A DNA stretch of 64,000 bases from an uncultured Comamonas sp. (lineage in GTDB: Bacteria > Pseudomonadota > Gammaproteobacteria > Burkholderiales > Burkholderiaceae_C): contig CABIIJ010000011.1 of NCBI GenBank assembly GCA_902175065.1, positions 1 to 64,000 of the forward strand. Reading direction: 5' to 3'. Positions 1-10,240 of this stretch are shown in pieces. The notes beneath the pieces were generated by a model. That model was not told the DNA's origin. It did not search any database and saw only the letters and a list, made by a program, of their open reading frames with translations. The first letter of the stretch is position 1. Every line of letters starts with the position of its first letter. The translations under genes and the position numbers were made by a program.

Positions 1-140
1 TGCCCGAAGGGTTGCCCCGCCAAGACAGCATCTGCTGCGTTGCAAATCCTCGCCGCCCCACCAGGGCGACTGCGGTTTGCGCCTTGCACCTGCCGCCTTG
101 GCGGGGCAACGGGCACCATGAAAAGATCGTGAACAGGTTC
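1..140. repeat. 161-bp TIR element, third copy (5' end cut by window)
   Basis: This stretch carries the same core as the elements at 6551 and 33136: GTTGCAAATCCTCGCC, then a CTGCGGTTTGCGCCTTGCA-like block. It ends at the terminal repeat GATCGTGAACAGGTTC, which has one substitution against the other copies. A 161-bp unit would begin about 20 bases before the window. The next three bases, TTA, match the TNA target site of the other copies and are also the stop codon of the acyl-CoA ligase. The middle is more diverged than in the other two. Confidence 0.7.
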
Positions 141-1781
141 TTACCGCAAATCCGGCAATTGGTACCCGGCCAGAACCTCCCGCAGCCTGGTTTTGAGCAT
201 CTTGCCGGTGGCGCCCAGCGGGATGGCATCGACAAACACCACGTCATCCGGGATTTGCCACTTGGCCAGCTTGCCCGCATAAAAGTCCAGCAGGGCTTCG
301 CGCGAGACGCTGGCCCCGGGCTTGGTGGCGACCACGACAATCGGGCGCTCGTCCCATTTGGGGTGCGGCATCCCGACACAGGCAGCCATGGCCACGGCCG
401 GGTGACCCATGGCGATGTTCTCGATGTCGATGGAGCTGATCCATTCGCCGCCGGACTTGATCACGTCCTTGCTGCGGTCGGTAATCTGCATGAAGCCATC
501 GGCATCGATGGTGGCCACGTCGCCCGTGGGCAGCCAGCCCAGGCCGGCCTCGTCGACGATCAGCGGGCTATCGCCCTTGTAGTACTGCTGCAGGATCCAC
601 GGCCCGCGCACCAGCAGATCGCCATAGGTCTTGCCGTCCCAGGGCTGGTCGCGGCCATCGCCGCCGACGATTTTCATCTCCACCCCGTAAATCGCCCGGC
701 CCTGTTTGGCGCTGATCTTGCGCTGTTCCTCCTTGGGCAAGGCCATTTGCCCGGCCTTGAAAGTGCAGACTGCGCCCAGGGGGCTGGTCTCGGTCATGCC
801 CCAGGCGTGCAGCACCTGCACGCCAAACCCGTCTTCGAAGGCCGCAATCATGGCCGGCGGGCAGGCCGCGCCGCCAATCACGGTGCGCTTCAGGCTGCTG
901 AAGCGCAGTTGCTGCGGCTGCACGTGGCCCAGCAGCATCTGCCAGATGGTGGGCACGCCAGCGGCAAAGGTGACGCCTTCGGCCTCCATCAGTTCATACA
1001 GGGATTTGCCATCCAGCGCCGGGCCGGGCAGCACCAGCTTGGCCCCGATTTGCGCGGCGGTGTACGGAATGCCCCAGGCATTGACGTGGAACATGGGCAC
1101 GACGGGCAGGATCACGTCCCGCGCCGACAGGCCCATGGAGTCAGGCAGCGCTGCGGCATAGGCGTGCAGGGTGCTGGAACGGTGGCTGTACAACGCCCCT
1201 TTGGGGTTGCCCGTGGTGCCGCTGGTGTAGCACAGGCTCGATGCAGTGTTTTCATCGAACTGCGGCCAGTGGTAGCGGCCATCGTGGGCGGCAATCCACG
1301 TCTCGTAGCTGACCAGGCCGGGGATGCCGCTGCCCTCGGGCAGCTTGTCGGCATCGCACAGCGCCACCCATTGTTTGACCGTGCGGCAATGGCTGTGCAC
1401 GGCTTGCACCAGGGGCAAAAAGCTCAGGTCGAAGCACAGCACCTCGTCTTCGGCATGGTTGACGATCCAGGCCACCTGCTCGAAGTGCAGGCGCGGGTTG
1501 ATGGTGTGCAGCACCCGGCCCGAGCCGCTGACACCGTAATACATCTCCAGGTGGCGGTAGCCATTCCAGGCAATGCTGGCCACCCGGGCGCCGTGGGCCA
1601 GGCCCAGCGCATCCAGCGCCTGCGCCAATTGCTTGGAACGCTGGCACACATCGGCCCAGGTGTAGCGATGGATATCGCCCTCCACCCGGCGCGAGACGAC
1701 CTCGGTCGTGCCGTGGTAACGGGCCGCAAATTCGACCATGGAAGAAATCAACAGTTGCTGGTTCTGCATCAAGCCTTGCAT
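141..1781 (-). CDS. fatty-acyl-CoA ligase (AMP-binding, AlkK-like)
   Basis: This 546-residue enzyme should activate a medium- or long-chain acid to its CoA thioester through an acyl-adenylate in the cytoplasm. The P-loop-like [11 protein letters not shown] lies near residues 185-195, the adenylate/hinge motif [12 protein letters not shown] followed by [13 protein letters not shown] lies in the C-terminal third, and the catalytic lysine region [10 protein letters not shown] is near the end. The start is the ATG after AAGGAG at 7 bases spacing; the frame stays open upstream but without a ribosome site. It is last in a minus-strand row with an acyl-CoA dehydrogenase, a kinase and a Crp regulator, so it probably feeds that pathway. 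Its TAA stop is exactly the target-site triplet of the adjacent mobile element. The chain length preferred is not visible. Confidence 0.9.
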   Translation of the reverse strand: MQGLMQNQQLLISSMVEFAARYHGTTEVVSRRVEGDIHRYTWADVCQRSKQLAQALDALGLAHGARVASIAWNGYRHLEMYYGVSGSGRVLHTINPRLHFEQVAWIVNHAEDEVLCFDLSFLPLVQAVHSHCRTVKQWVALCDADKLPEGSGIPGLVSYETWIAAHDGRYHWPQFDENTASSLCYTSGTTGNPKGALYSHRSSTLHAYAAALPDSMGLSARDVILPVVPMFHVNAWGIPYTAAQIGAKLVLPGPALDGKSLYELMEAEGVTFAAGVPTIWQMLLGHVQPQQLRFSSLKRTVIGGAACPPAMIAAFEDGFGVQVLHAWGMTETSPLGAVCTFKAGQMALPKEEQRKISAKQGRAIYGVEMKIVGGDGRDQPWDGKTYGDLLVRGPWILQQYYKGDSPLIVDEAGLGWLPTGDVATIDADGFMQITDRSKDVIKSGGEWISSIDIENIAMGHPAVAMAACVGMPHPKWDERPIVVVATKPGASVSREALLDFYAGKLAKWQIPDDVVFVDAIPLGATGKMLKTRLREVLAGYQLPDLR

Positions 1782-1930
1782 TCGGCGTCTCCTTGTGTGT
1801 ATGTCATCCCTGACGGGAACAACCGTGCATGGTAATTTCTGCACGGTCGTTCGTATTAGCGGGGTTTCACCAAGTGGGGGCATCGAACCCCCGCTGGCCC
1901 GCACTGGTGATCCGTCGTAATGCCCGGTGA

Positions 1931-3187
<1,257 letters not shown>

Positions 3188-3247
3188 GGGGGTATCCTCC
3201 TGAAAAATGGACGAAAGAAATCCCTATCCCTGTAGCACGTGCCGCAG

Positions 3248-3316
3248 GGATACCGTGAGATTTGAAGCAATAACGGCTTTAAACCGTGAATTGGTCGGCG
3301 CTACCAGCTATTTTTT
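3248..3316. repeat. decayed AT-rich palindrome (half copy)
   Basis: Between the kinase and the dehydrogenase, the sequence GGCGCTACCAGCTATTTTTT resembles the right arm of the dispersed AT-rich palindrome family, and ACGGTTTAAACCGT forms a small perfect dyad. The matching left arm is not recognisable, so this is either a decayed member or a chance resemblance. Confidence 0.35.
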
Positions 3317-4402
3317 CTGATGTTGCAATGCCTGCTGCCAGGCCATCTCGGCCATGGGCCGGGCCAGGGCACCGGAGGCCTTGGCCTGGGCGCTGGCAGC
3401 CGTGCCGTTTTCCACCCGCTTGGCAATGCCTTGCAGGATGGCGGCGATGCGGAACATGTTGTAGGCCAGGTAAAAGTGCCAGTCGGCCAGGAGCTGCTGC
3501 GGGTCGGCAAAGCCGGTGCGCTGGCAATAACGCTGCACGTATTCCTCTTCATCAGGAATGCCCAGGGCGGCCAGATCGAGGCCGCCGATGCCCCGGCCCA
3601 GGCTGGCCGGGATGTGCCAGCTCATGCAGTGGTAGGCAAAGTCGGCCAGCGGGTGGCCCAGGGTGGACAGTTCCCAGTCGAGCACGGCCAGGGCCTGGGT
3701 GCCCTCGGCGGCAAAAATCAGGTTGTCCAGCCGGTAATCGCCATGGACGATGGCCATACGGCTTTCATCGCGGGCGCTGGCCGGAATGTTCTGCGGCAGC
3801 CAGTCCATGAGCCGATCCATCTCGGCAATCGGCGTGGTGATGCTGGCCTGGTACTGCTTGCTCCAGCGGCCGATCTGGCGCTCGAAGTAATTGCCGGGTT
3901 TGCCAAAGTCGGCCAGGCCGCAGGCAGCGACATCGACGCTGTGCAGGGCGGCGATGATGCGGTTCATCTCGTCATAGATGGCGGCACGCTCGGCCCCGCT
4001 CATGCCGGGCAGGGACTGGTCCCACAGCACGCGCCCGGCCTTGAATTCCATGACGTAGAAGGCGCGGCCAATGACGGATTCGTCCTCGCACAGCGCCAGC
4101 ATTTTCGGCACCGGCACCGCCGAACCGGCCAGGGCGTGCATGACCTGGTACTCGCGCTCGATGGCATGGGCCGAGGGCAGCAGCCTGGCCACCGGCCCGG
4201 GTTTGGCCCGCATGACGTAACTGGCCTGCGGGGTGACCAATTTGTAGGTGGGGTTGGACTGGCCGCCCTTGAACATCTCCACCGCCAGCGGCCCGGCAAA
4301 GCCGGGAATGTGGGCCGCCAGCCAGGTCGTGAGCACCTGCTCATCCAGGGCGTGGGCAGCGGCAACGGGTTTGGTCCCTACAAAATGGTCAAAATTTGGC
4401 AT
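3308..4402 (-). CDS. APH-family kinase (ACAD10/11 kinase-domain type)
   Basis: This 364-residue protein has the aminoglycoside-phosphotransferase/choline-kinase fold. FKGGQSNPTYKL near residues 44-55 is the nucleotide-loop motif seen in the kinase half of ACAD10/11, HGDYRLDN at 220-227 is the catalytic loop, and LDWE at 241-244 is the metal-binding position. The likely role is ATP-dependent phosphorylation of a small acyl-CoA substrate rather than antibiotic resistance, because it is flanked by a Crp-type regulator (6 bp upstream) and an acyl-CoA dehydrogenase. The substrate is inferred from family and context only. It is often annotated simply as a phosphotransferase family protein. Confidence 0.88.
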   Translation of the reverse strand: MPNFDHFVGTKPVAAAHALDEQVLTTWLAAHIPGFAGPLAVEMFKGGQSNPTYKLVTPQASYVMRAKPGPVARLLPSAHAIEREYQVMHALAGSAVPVPKMLALCEDESVIGRAFYVMEFKAGRVLWDQSLPGMSGAERAAIYDEMNRIIAALHSVDVAACGLADFGKPGNYFERQIGRWSKQYQASITTPIAEMDRLMDWLPQNIPASARDESRMAIVHGDYRLDNLIFAAEGTQALAVLDWELSTLGHPLADFAYHCMSWHIPASLGRGIGGLDLAALGIPDEEEYVQRYCQRTGFADPQQLLADWHFYLAYNMFRIAAILQGIAKRVENGTAASAQAKASGALARPMAEMAWQQALQHQKK

Positions 4403-4408
4403 AACTTC

Positions 4409-5128
4409 CTAGGTGGTTGCCCCGGCAATGCCCAGCAGTGCTTCGCTGTCGCGCACTACCAGACCGCCGGGTTCGATACGGATGACGTCCTCGCGCTCCA
4501 TGGTTTTGAGTTCCTGGTTCACGCGCTGGCGCGAGGCCCCCAGCAACTGGGCCAGTTCCTCCTGCGCCAGTTGCAGGCCGATGCGCACTTCCTTGCCGTT
4601 TTCCAGGCAGGGAATGCCATAGCTGCGCACCAGGTGCAGCAACTGCTTGGCCAGACGCGCCCGCAGCGGCAGGGTGTTGAGATCCTCCACCAACCCGTAC
4701 AACTGGCGAATGCGTCGCGCCTGCAACCACAGCATGGCTTCGTAAAACTCGACATGGGTGCTCAGGATGCGCTTGAAATCGGCCTTGGCCACGCACAAGA
4801 GCGTGGTGGCGCCGTGGGCATAGGCATCGTGGGTGCGCCGGTCGCCATCGAAGATGGAGACCTCGCCGAACCACACGCCCGGCTCCACGTAGGTCAGCGT
4901 GATCTGCTTGCCCGAGATGGAGGTGGAACTGACGCGCACCGCCCCCTTGGCACAGGCAATCCACTCCTCGGGGGCTTCGCCCCGGGCGCAGATCAAAGCA
5001 CCGTCCTTGAAGCGTTTGACGTAGGCACATCGCAAAATATCGTGTTTCAGGGTGGGAGAGAGGGTCGAGAACCAACGCCCGGCGTTAATGGCCTCGCGTT
5101 CCTCGATCGTAAGAATCGGGTTGTCCAT
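4409..5128 (-). CDS. Crp/Fnr-family transcriptional regulator
   Basis: This 239-residue protein has a cyclic-nucleotide-binding-like beta-roll (GEAPEEWIACAKGAVRVSS, then PGVWFGEVSIFDGDRRTHDA) and a C-terminal winged helix with LAQEELAQLLGASRQRVNQE as the recognition region. No N-terminal Fnr cysteine cluster is present, so oxygen sensing by an iron-sulphur cluster is unlikely. The start is the ATG after AGGAC at 6 bases; the frame is open a further 26 codons upstream. It lies 6 bp before the kinase gene on the same strand, so it is probably the first gene of the acyl-CoA operon and may control it. The ligand is unknown. Confidence 0.88.
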   Translation of the reverse strand: MDNPILTIEEREAINAGRWFSTLSPTLKHDILRCAYVKRFKDGALICARGEAPEEWIACAKGAVRVSSTSISGKQITLTYVEPGVWFGEVSIFDGDRRTHDAYAHGATTLLCVAKADFKRILSTHVEFYEAMLWLQARRIRQLYGLVEDLNTLPLRARLAKQLLHLVRSYGIPCLENGKEVRIGLQLAQEELAQLLGASRQRVNQELKTMEREDVIRIEPGGLVVRDSEALLGIAGATT

Positions 5129-5213
5129 GGTCTGTCCTATGGGTGACTGGAAAAGACGTTTTTGTCGCACGGGCGACGCCGGGACAAAAACGCGCTTGAT
5201 TATCAAGCAATGA

Positions 5214-5306
5214 AAAAAAGAGCTGTTTGCGCTTTATCTTCAATGATTTCAGGTTCATTTAAACCTGAAATACCGATGAAGAAAGCGCAAACAGCTCTCT
5301 TTTTTA
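5214..5306. repeat. AT-rich palindromic element, copy 1
   Basis: Outer arms AGAGCTGTTTGCGCTTTATC (5219) and its near-complement GAAAGCGCAAACAGCTCT (ending 5298) enclose an inner dyad TTTCAGGTT / AACCTGAAA. The whole unit can fold as one long hairpin. The run of T after the right arm on plus and of T after the left arm on minus would let it end transcription both ways. It lies 3' of the PBP7 gene and upstream of the Crp regulator. Confidence 0.85.
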
Positions 5307-5332
5307 AAAAATCTCAGAATGTGTGCACGCTC

Positions 5333-6415
5333 TCAGGAGTGGTTCGCCCCGGCCTCCACCCACTGGCGCACACGCTGGGCATCGCCCAGGCGGCTGTATT
5401 TGCCGACGGAGTCCAGGAACACCATGATCAGGTTGCGCCCGGCGACCTCGGCCTGCATCACTAGGCAGCGCCCGGCCTCCGAGATGTAACCGGTCTTTTG
5501 CAGGCCGATTTCCCAGTCCTCGCTCTTGACCAGGCGGTTGGTGTTGTTGAATTGCAGGGTGCGCTTGCCCACTTCAACCTCGGCGCTGGGCCAGGTGGAA
5601 AACGAGCGCAGCAGCGGCTCGGCATGTGCCACGTTCACCAGCGTGGCCAGATCGCGGGCGCTGGACTGGTTGCTGCTGGACAGGCCCGTCGGCTCGACAA
5701 AGCGCGTGGCCGTCATGCCCAGCAACTTGGCCTTGAAATTCATTTGCTCGACAAAGGCATCCATGCCACCCGGGTAAGTCCGTCCCAGCGCGTGTGCTGC
5801 CCGGTTTTCGCTGGACATCAGCGCCAGATGCAGCAGTTCGCGGCGCGACAGCGTCGTGCCCACTTGCAGGCGCGAGCTGCTGCGCTTGACGGTATCCACA
5901 TCGGCCTGGGTGATGGTGATGAGTTCATCCATCGGCAACTGGGCATTCGCCACCACCAGCCCGGTCATGAGTTTGGAGATGGAGGCAATCGGCAGCACCG
6001 CCTGCTCGTTCTTGCTGAGCAGCACCTCCTTGGTGTCCTGGTCCATCACCAGGGCAACGCTGGACTCCAAAGCCAGGGGGTCGTGCACTTGGTGCAGCCC
6101 GGCCAGTTGCCCGAAAGACGGGCGCGGTGCCACCGCCGCCGCAGCCACGGCGGCCCGGGCCGCCGTCTTTTTCCCGGCCACGGTCTTGCCGCCCCGCGCA
6201 GGTGCGGCTTTCTTGGCAGCCGTCTTGCGGGCAGGCGCTGCCTTGGCAACGGTTTTCTTGGCCGGTGCTTTCTTGGCGGCCGCTGCCGCCGGTTTATTGG
6301 ACTTGCTGGTATTGGCCTTGCCCGCATGGGCTACCGGCACAACCAGCGCAGCCCCCAACACCACCATCGACACGACACGGGCCACCCGCCCGAAAAAAAC
6401 CTTGGCATTCCCCAT
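5333..6415 (-). CDS. pbpG: D-alanyl-D-alanine endopeptidase, PBP7/S11 family
   Basis: This is a 360-residue periplasmic peptidoglycan DD-peptidase of MEROPS family S11. The catalytic set is complete: SISK at 145-148 (nucleophile and base), SEN at 202-204, and KTG at 307-309. A signal segment (about residues 11-31) ends in VAHA before a Lys/Ala/Pro-rich, H1-like stretch at about 32-95, which probably acts as a basic tether to the wall or envelope. The gene is preceded by GGGAG at 8 bases. An upstream in-frame GTG/ATG region would add 10 residues but has no better ribosome site. The AT-rich palindrome just 3' probably ends the transcript. A PBP5-like C-terminal anchor domain is absent, which favours the PBP7 type. 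Confidence 0.9.
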   Translation of the reverse strand: MGNAKVFFGRVARVVSMVVLGAALVVPVAHAGKANTSKSNKPAAAAAKKAPAKKTVAKAAPARKTAAKKAAPARGGKTVAGKKTAARAAVAAAAVAPRPSFGQLAGLHQVHDPLALESSVALVMDQDTKEVLLSKNEQAVLPIASISKLMTGLVVANAQLPMDELITITQADVDTVKRSSSRLQVGTTLSRRELLHLALMSSENRAAHALGRTYPGGMDAFVEQMNFKAKLLGMTATRFVEPTGLSSSNQSSARDLATLVNVAHAEPLLRSFSTWPSAEVEVGKRTLQFNNTNRLVKSEDWEIGLQKTGYISEAGRCLVMQAEVAGRNLIMVFLDSVGKYSRLGDAQRVRQWVEAGANHS

Positions 6416-6550
6416 CGCCACGCTCCCTGACCCTGTACCGACCAACCTTGTCCTGATGACCCGCTACCAGCCACTGCCAAGCTGGTGCCGGAAACCGCCA
6501 ACGTACCGCCACATTGCAGACACACTGCAAACATTGGCAATACGTTCTTA

Positions 6551-6711
6551 GAACCTGTTTACGATCTCAGCGCGAAGGGGTGCGGGATGCGGATCGGGAT
6601 GAGCTGCAAGGCGCAAACCGCAGCCATAGCGGTGCTATGGCGAGGATTTGCAACGCCGCAGAGCGCCCGAGGCCGCGACTGCACACCCGCGTGGAGATCG
6701 TAAACAGGTTC
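6551..6711. mobile_element. 161-bp MITE-like element, copy A
   Basis: The element is bounded by perfect inverted ends GAACCTGTTTACGATCT (6551-6567) and its complement (6695-6711). TTA is repeated directly at 6548-6550 and 6712-6714. There is no reading frame of note inside. It matches the element at 33136 in reverse orientation with only a few differences over 161 bp. A TNA duplication of 3 bp is typical of the IS1031 group of the IS5 family, so an IS5-type transposase elsewhere may move it. It sits between the PBP7 promoter and the 3' end of the second leuA. Confidence 0.85.
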
Positions 6712-6726
6712 TTACAAAGGGAAAAA

Positions 6727-8280
6727 TTATATGGCTGCGCCATCCTGCGCCACGACAAAATCCGACTGGGTATACAGACGATTGAGCGCATTCAGATAGC
6801 CCCTGGCCGAGGCGACGACGATGTCCGGGTCGGCCCCCACGCCATTGACCACGCGACCGGCCCGCTGCAAGCGCACCGTCACCTCGCCCTGGCTCTCGGT
6901 CGAGCCGCTGATGGCGTTGATGGAAAACAGCAGCATTTCCGCGCCGCTGCCGACCTGGCTTTCGATGGCCTTGAAGCAGGCATCGACCGGGCCGTTGCCC
7001 TGGGCGCAGGCCTTGACTTCCCGGCCCGCGTGCTGGAACACCACTTCGGCGTGCGAAGGCTCGCCGGTTTCGCTGTGCTGGGAGAGGGAGACGAAGGCAA
7101 AGATGTCGTCCGGCGTTTTCGCGCCTTCCATCTGCACCAGGGCCAGGATGTCCTCGTCGAAAATCTCGCTCTTGCGGTCGGCCAGCTCCTTGAAACCGGC
7201 AAAGGCGGTGTTGATGGCCGCTTCGCTGTCCAGCTCCACCCCCAGTTCCTGCAGGCGCTGCTTGAAGGCGTTGCGCCCGGAGAGCTTGCCCAGCACGATC
7301 TTGTTGGCGGCCCAGCCCACGTCCTCGGCCCGCATGATTTCGTAGGTGTCCCGCGCCTTGAGCACGCCGTCCTGGTGAATGCCGCTGGCATGGGCAAAGG
7401 CATTGGCCCCGACCACCGCCTTGTTCGGCTGCACGACAAAGCCGGTGGTCTGGCTGACCATGCGGCTGGTGGCCACGATGTGCTCGGTGGCAATGTTCAC
7501 GCCCAGGTCGAAATAATCGCGCCGGGTTTTCACGGCCATGACGATTTCTTCCAGGGCGCAATTGCCCGCCCGTTCGCCCAGGCCGTTGATGGTGCACTCC
7601 ACCTGCCGCGCCCCGCCGATCTTCACGCCCGCCAGGCTGTTGGCCACGGCCATGCCCAGGTCGTTGTGGCAGTGCACGCTCCAGACCGCCTTGTCCGCAT
7701 TGGGCACGCGCTCGCGCAGGTCCTTGATGAAGTTGCCGTACAACGCGGGAATGGCATAACCCACGGTGTCGGGGATGTTGATGGTGGTGGCGCCCTCATG
7801 AATCACCGCCTCGATCACGCGGGCCAGAAAGTCCGGCTCGCTGCGGTAGCCGTCCTCGGCGCTGAACTCGATGTCATCGAGCAGATTGCGGGCAAAGCGC
7901 ACGCTGCGCCGGGCCTGCTCCAGCACCTCCTCGGGGGACATGCGCAGCTTTTTCTCCATGTGCAGCGGGCTGGTGGCGATGAAAGTGTGGATGCGGGCGC
8001 GGCGGGCATCCTGCAATGCCTCGGCAGAGCGGGCAATGTCCCGGTCATTGGCCCGCGACAGCGAACACACCGTGGCGTCTTTCACCGTCCGGGCAATGGC
8101 CTGCACGGACTCGAAGTCGCCGTTGGAGGCCGCCGCAAACCCGGCCTCGATCACGTCCACACGCAGGCGTTCCAGCTGGCGGGCAATGCGCACCTTCTCG
8201 TCGCGCGTCATGGCGGCGCCGGGCGATTGCTCGCCGTCGCGCAAGGTCGTGTCGAAAATGATGAGTTGCCCGTTGCTCAT
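6727..8280 (-). CDS. leuA: 2-isopropylmalate synthase, class I (LeuA-type)
   Basis: This 517-residue enzyme condenses acetyl-CoA with 2-oxoisovalerate in the first committed step of leucine synthesis. The TIM barrel opens with [16 protein letters not shown] (metal Asp and Arg), then [16 protein letters not shown] (metal His pair) and NGLGERAGN. The C-terminal LeuA regulatory dimer domain includes the repeat near QSQGEVTV and [20 protein letters not shown], the feedback region. It is 42 bp downstream of a second, class II leuA on the same strand, so both are probably expressed from the attenuated leu promoter. A citramalate or homocitrate synthase role for one of the pair cannot be excluded, but the length and motifs fit LeuA. 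Confidence 0.9.
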   Translation of the reverse strand: MSNGQLIIFDTTLRDGEQSPGAAMTRDEKVRIARQLERLRVDVIEAGFAAASNGDFESVQAIARTVKDATVCSLSRANDRDIARSAEALQDARRARIHTFIATSPLHMEKKLRMSPEEVLEQARRSVRFARNLLDDIEFSAEDGYRSEPDFLARVIEAVIHEGATTINIPDTVGYAIPALYGNFIKDLRERVPNADKAVWSVHCHNDLGMAVANSLAGVKIGGARQVECTINGLGERAGNCALEEIVMAVKTRRDYFDLGVNIATEHIVATSRMVSQTTGFVVQPNKAVVGANAFAHASGIHQDGVLKARDTYEIMRAEDVGWAANKIVLGKLSGRNAFKQRLQELGVELDSEAAINTAFAGFKELADRKSEIFDEDILALVQMEGAKTPDDIFAFVSLSQHSETGEPSHAEVVFQHAGREVKACAQGNGPVDACFKAIESQVGSGAEMLLFSINAISGSTESQGEVTVRLQRAGRVVNGVGADPDIVVASARGYLNALNRLYTQSDFVVAQDGAAI

Positions 8281-8322
8281 GAAGCCCCCTTGTGTATTTC
8301 CCTACCCCCGGCGCCGACCGGT

Positions 8323-9990
8323 TTATGCCGCCACAACCGCCTTGACTTTGGAGCGTTGCAGCCCGGACAGAATAGCGTGCATGGAGGCGGAGACGATATT
8401 GGCATCGGTACCTACGCCGTAGATGGTCTGCTCGTTGTTCACCCGCAGTTCGACATAGGCCATCGCCTGGGCATTGGCCCCCTGGCCGATGGCGTGCTCG
8501 CTGTAGTCCTGCACGCGCAGGGTGCAGCCCAGCGCATCCGACAGCGCCTGCACGAAGGCATCGATCGCGCCATTGCCGCTGCCCTGCAACTGCACGTCCT
8601 GGCCCTGCCATTGCAGGTTCCCCTGCAATTTGACCAGACCCTTTTCCTGCTGCATGGCGTATTGCAGACCGTGGTCGCTGAACAGGCCGTATTCCTTTTC
8701 AAAAACCTTCCACAGATCGGCAGCGGCAAACTCGGTGCCCAGGGCATCCATCTCCTGCTGCACCACCTGGCTGAATTCGATTTGCAGGCGGCGCGGCAAT
8801 TGCACGCCGTATTCGGCCTCCAGCAGGTAGGCAATGCCGCCCTTGCCGGACTGGCTGTTCACCCGGATCACGGCTTCGTAGCTGCGGCCCAGATCCTTCG
8901 GGTCGATGGGCAGGTAGGGCATGTCCCAGATTTCCCCCTCCTTGCGGGCCGCGAAGGCTTTCTTGATCGCATCCTGGTGCGAGCCGGAGAACGAGGTATA
9001 GACCAGATCGCCCACATACGGATGGCGCGGATGCACCGGCAACTGGTTGCAATACTCCACCGTGGCGCGGATGGCGTCGATGTCGGAAAAGTCCAGCCCC
9101 GGGTTCACGCCCTGGATATACATGTTCAACGCCACGTTCACGATGTCCAGGTTGCCGGTGCGCTCGCCATTGCCGAACAAACAGCCTTCCAGGCGATCCG
9201 CCCCGGCCATCAGGGCCAGTTCGGCGGTGGCCGTGCCCGTGCCCCGGTCGTTGTGCGGGTGAACCGAGACGATCACGCCATCGCGGCGCTGGATGTGGCG
9301 GCAGGTCCACTCCACCATGTCGGCAAAGATGTTCGGGCTGGAATGCTCCACCGTGGTGGGCAGGTTGATGATGCATTTTTTATGGGGGGCAGCCTCCCAG
9401 ACCTCGGTCACGGCATCGATCACACGCGTGGAAAACTCCAGTTCGGTATCCGAATACATCTCGGGCGAGTATTCGAACTGCCACTGCGTCTGCGGATACT
9501 GCGCGGCCAGGTCCTTGAACATCTGCGCGTGGGTGCGGGCCAGCTCGACGATTTCGTCCTCGCTCATGTTCAGCACCACGCGGCGCATCACCGGCGCAGT
9601 GGCGTTGTAGAGGTGGACGATGGCGCGGGGCACGCCTTCCAGGGCTTCAAAGGTGCGGTGGATCAGGTGCTCGCGGGCCTGGGTCAGCACCTGCACCGTC
9701 ACGTCGTCGGGAATGCGCTTTTCCTCGATCAGCTTGCGCATGAAATCGAACTCGGTCTGCGAGGCCGAGGGGAAACCTACCTCGATCTGCTTGAAGCCGA
9801 TTTTCACCAGTTGCTCGAACATGCGGATCTTGCGCTCCACGTCCATCGGCTCGATCAGTGCCTGGTTGCCGTCGCGCAAATCGACGCTGCACCAGATGGG
9901 CGGGTGGGTGATCTGCGCATCCGGCCAGGTGCGGTCACGCAAGTTCACGGGGGCAAAGGGGCGGTATTTGCTGGAAGGGTTGTGCAACAT
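8323..9990 (-). CDS. leuA: 2-isopropylmalate synthase, class II (long LeuA)
   Basis: This 555-residue protein is the long LeuA form known from actinobacteria and many proteobacteria. The barrel has [17 protein letters not shown] in place of the DTTLRDGEQ of class I, then [18 protein letters not shown] and [14 protein letters not shown]-terminal regulatory domain ends in [18 protein letters not shown]. The start is the ATG after AGAGAG at 8 bases, giving [12 protein letters not shown], the usual beginning. It follows a leucine leader peptide and attenuator and precedes a class I paralogue, so it is the proximal gene of the leucine-controlled transcript. It and its neighbour are not close relatives, so this is not a recent duplication. 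Confidence 0.92.
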   Translation of the reverse strand: MLHNPSSKYRPFAPVNLRDRTWPDAQITHPPIWCSVDLRDGNQALIEPMDVERKIRMFEQLVKIGFKQIEVGFPSASQTEFDFMRKLIEEKRIPDDVTVQVLTQAREHLIHRTFEALEGVPRAIVHLYNATAPVMRRVVLNMSEDEIVELARTHAQMFKDLAAQYPQTQWQFEYSPEMYSDTELEFSTRVIDAVTEVWEAAPHKKCIINLPTTVEHSSPNIFADMVEWTCRHIQRRDGVIVSVHPHNDRGTGTATAELALMAGADRLEGCLFGNGERTGNLDIVNVALNMYIQGVNPGLDFSDIDAIRATVEYCNQLPVHPRHPYVGDLVYTSFSGSHQDAIKKAFAARKEGEIWDMPYLPIDPKDLGRSYEAVIRVNSQSGKGGIAYLLEAEYGVQLPRRLQIEFSQVVQQEMDALGTEFAAADLWKVFEKEYGLFSDHGLQYAMQQEKGLVKLQGNLQWQGQDVQLQGSGNGAIDAFVQALSDALGCTLRVQDYSEHAIGQGANAQAMAYVELRVNNEQTIYGVGTDANIVSASMHAILSGLQRSKVKAVVAA

Positions 9991-10029
9991 GGTGGTGTCT
10001 CTCTGGTGAAAAAAAGGGCTTGTGGCCCG

Positions 10030-10070
10030 GAAAAACAAAAACGGCCCGTCGCTGAAAGCTACGGGCCGCA
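10030..10070 (-). terminator. leu attenuator hairpin
   Basis: On the minus strand CGGCCCGT and ACGGGCCG (10042-10068) form an 8-bp GC-rich stem with an 11-base loop, followed at once by TTTTTGTTTTT. It lies between the leader peptide stop and the leuA start, the position and form of a transcription attenuator controlled by leucine codon reading. Confidence 0.85.
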
Positions 10071-10101
10071 AGAAAGTAGTGGTGTGAGAACGCGTGCGCT
10101 A

Positions 10102-10155
10102 CTAGCTCTGCCCGGAGGACATGCGTAGTAGTAGGGTGATTTGCTGCGTAAACAT
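10102..10155 (-). CDS. leuL: leu operon leader peptide
   Basis: This small open frame encodes 17 residues, MFTQQITLLLRMSSGQS, with three successive leucine codons that are all CTA, a codon hardly used in the neighbouring genes. The stop is followed after about 30 bases by a strong hairpin with a T run and then leuA. Scarcity of charged tRNA-Leu would stall the ribosome at the CTA triplet and favour read-through. There is no clear ribosome site before the ATG, and a TAGAGT sequence 7 bases upstream could be a -10 box that makes the leader message nearly leaderless; that part is inference. Confidence 0.85.
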   Translation of the reverse strand: MFTQQITLLLRMSSGQS

Positions 10156-10240
10156 GGGTTGCACTCTAGCACACCTTGCTGCACCGCACCCAACGCGGTT
10201 GACGCAGGCTACGCACGCATTTCGATACACCATCAGACCG

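Noticed and set aside
12-1835. Long open frames antisense to the acyl-CoA ligase and to many other genes
   Set aside because: GC-rich codon bias leaves the opposite frames open. None has a ribosome site or a recognisable domain.
3308-4402. Aminoglycoside resistance gene
   Set aside because: The APH fold is shared, but the GQSNPTY loop and the acyl-CoA neighbours point to metabolism.
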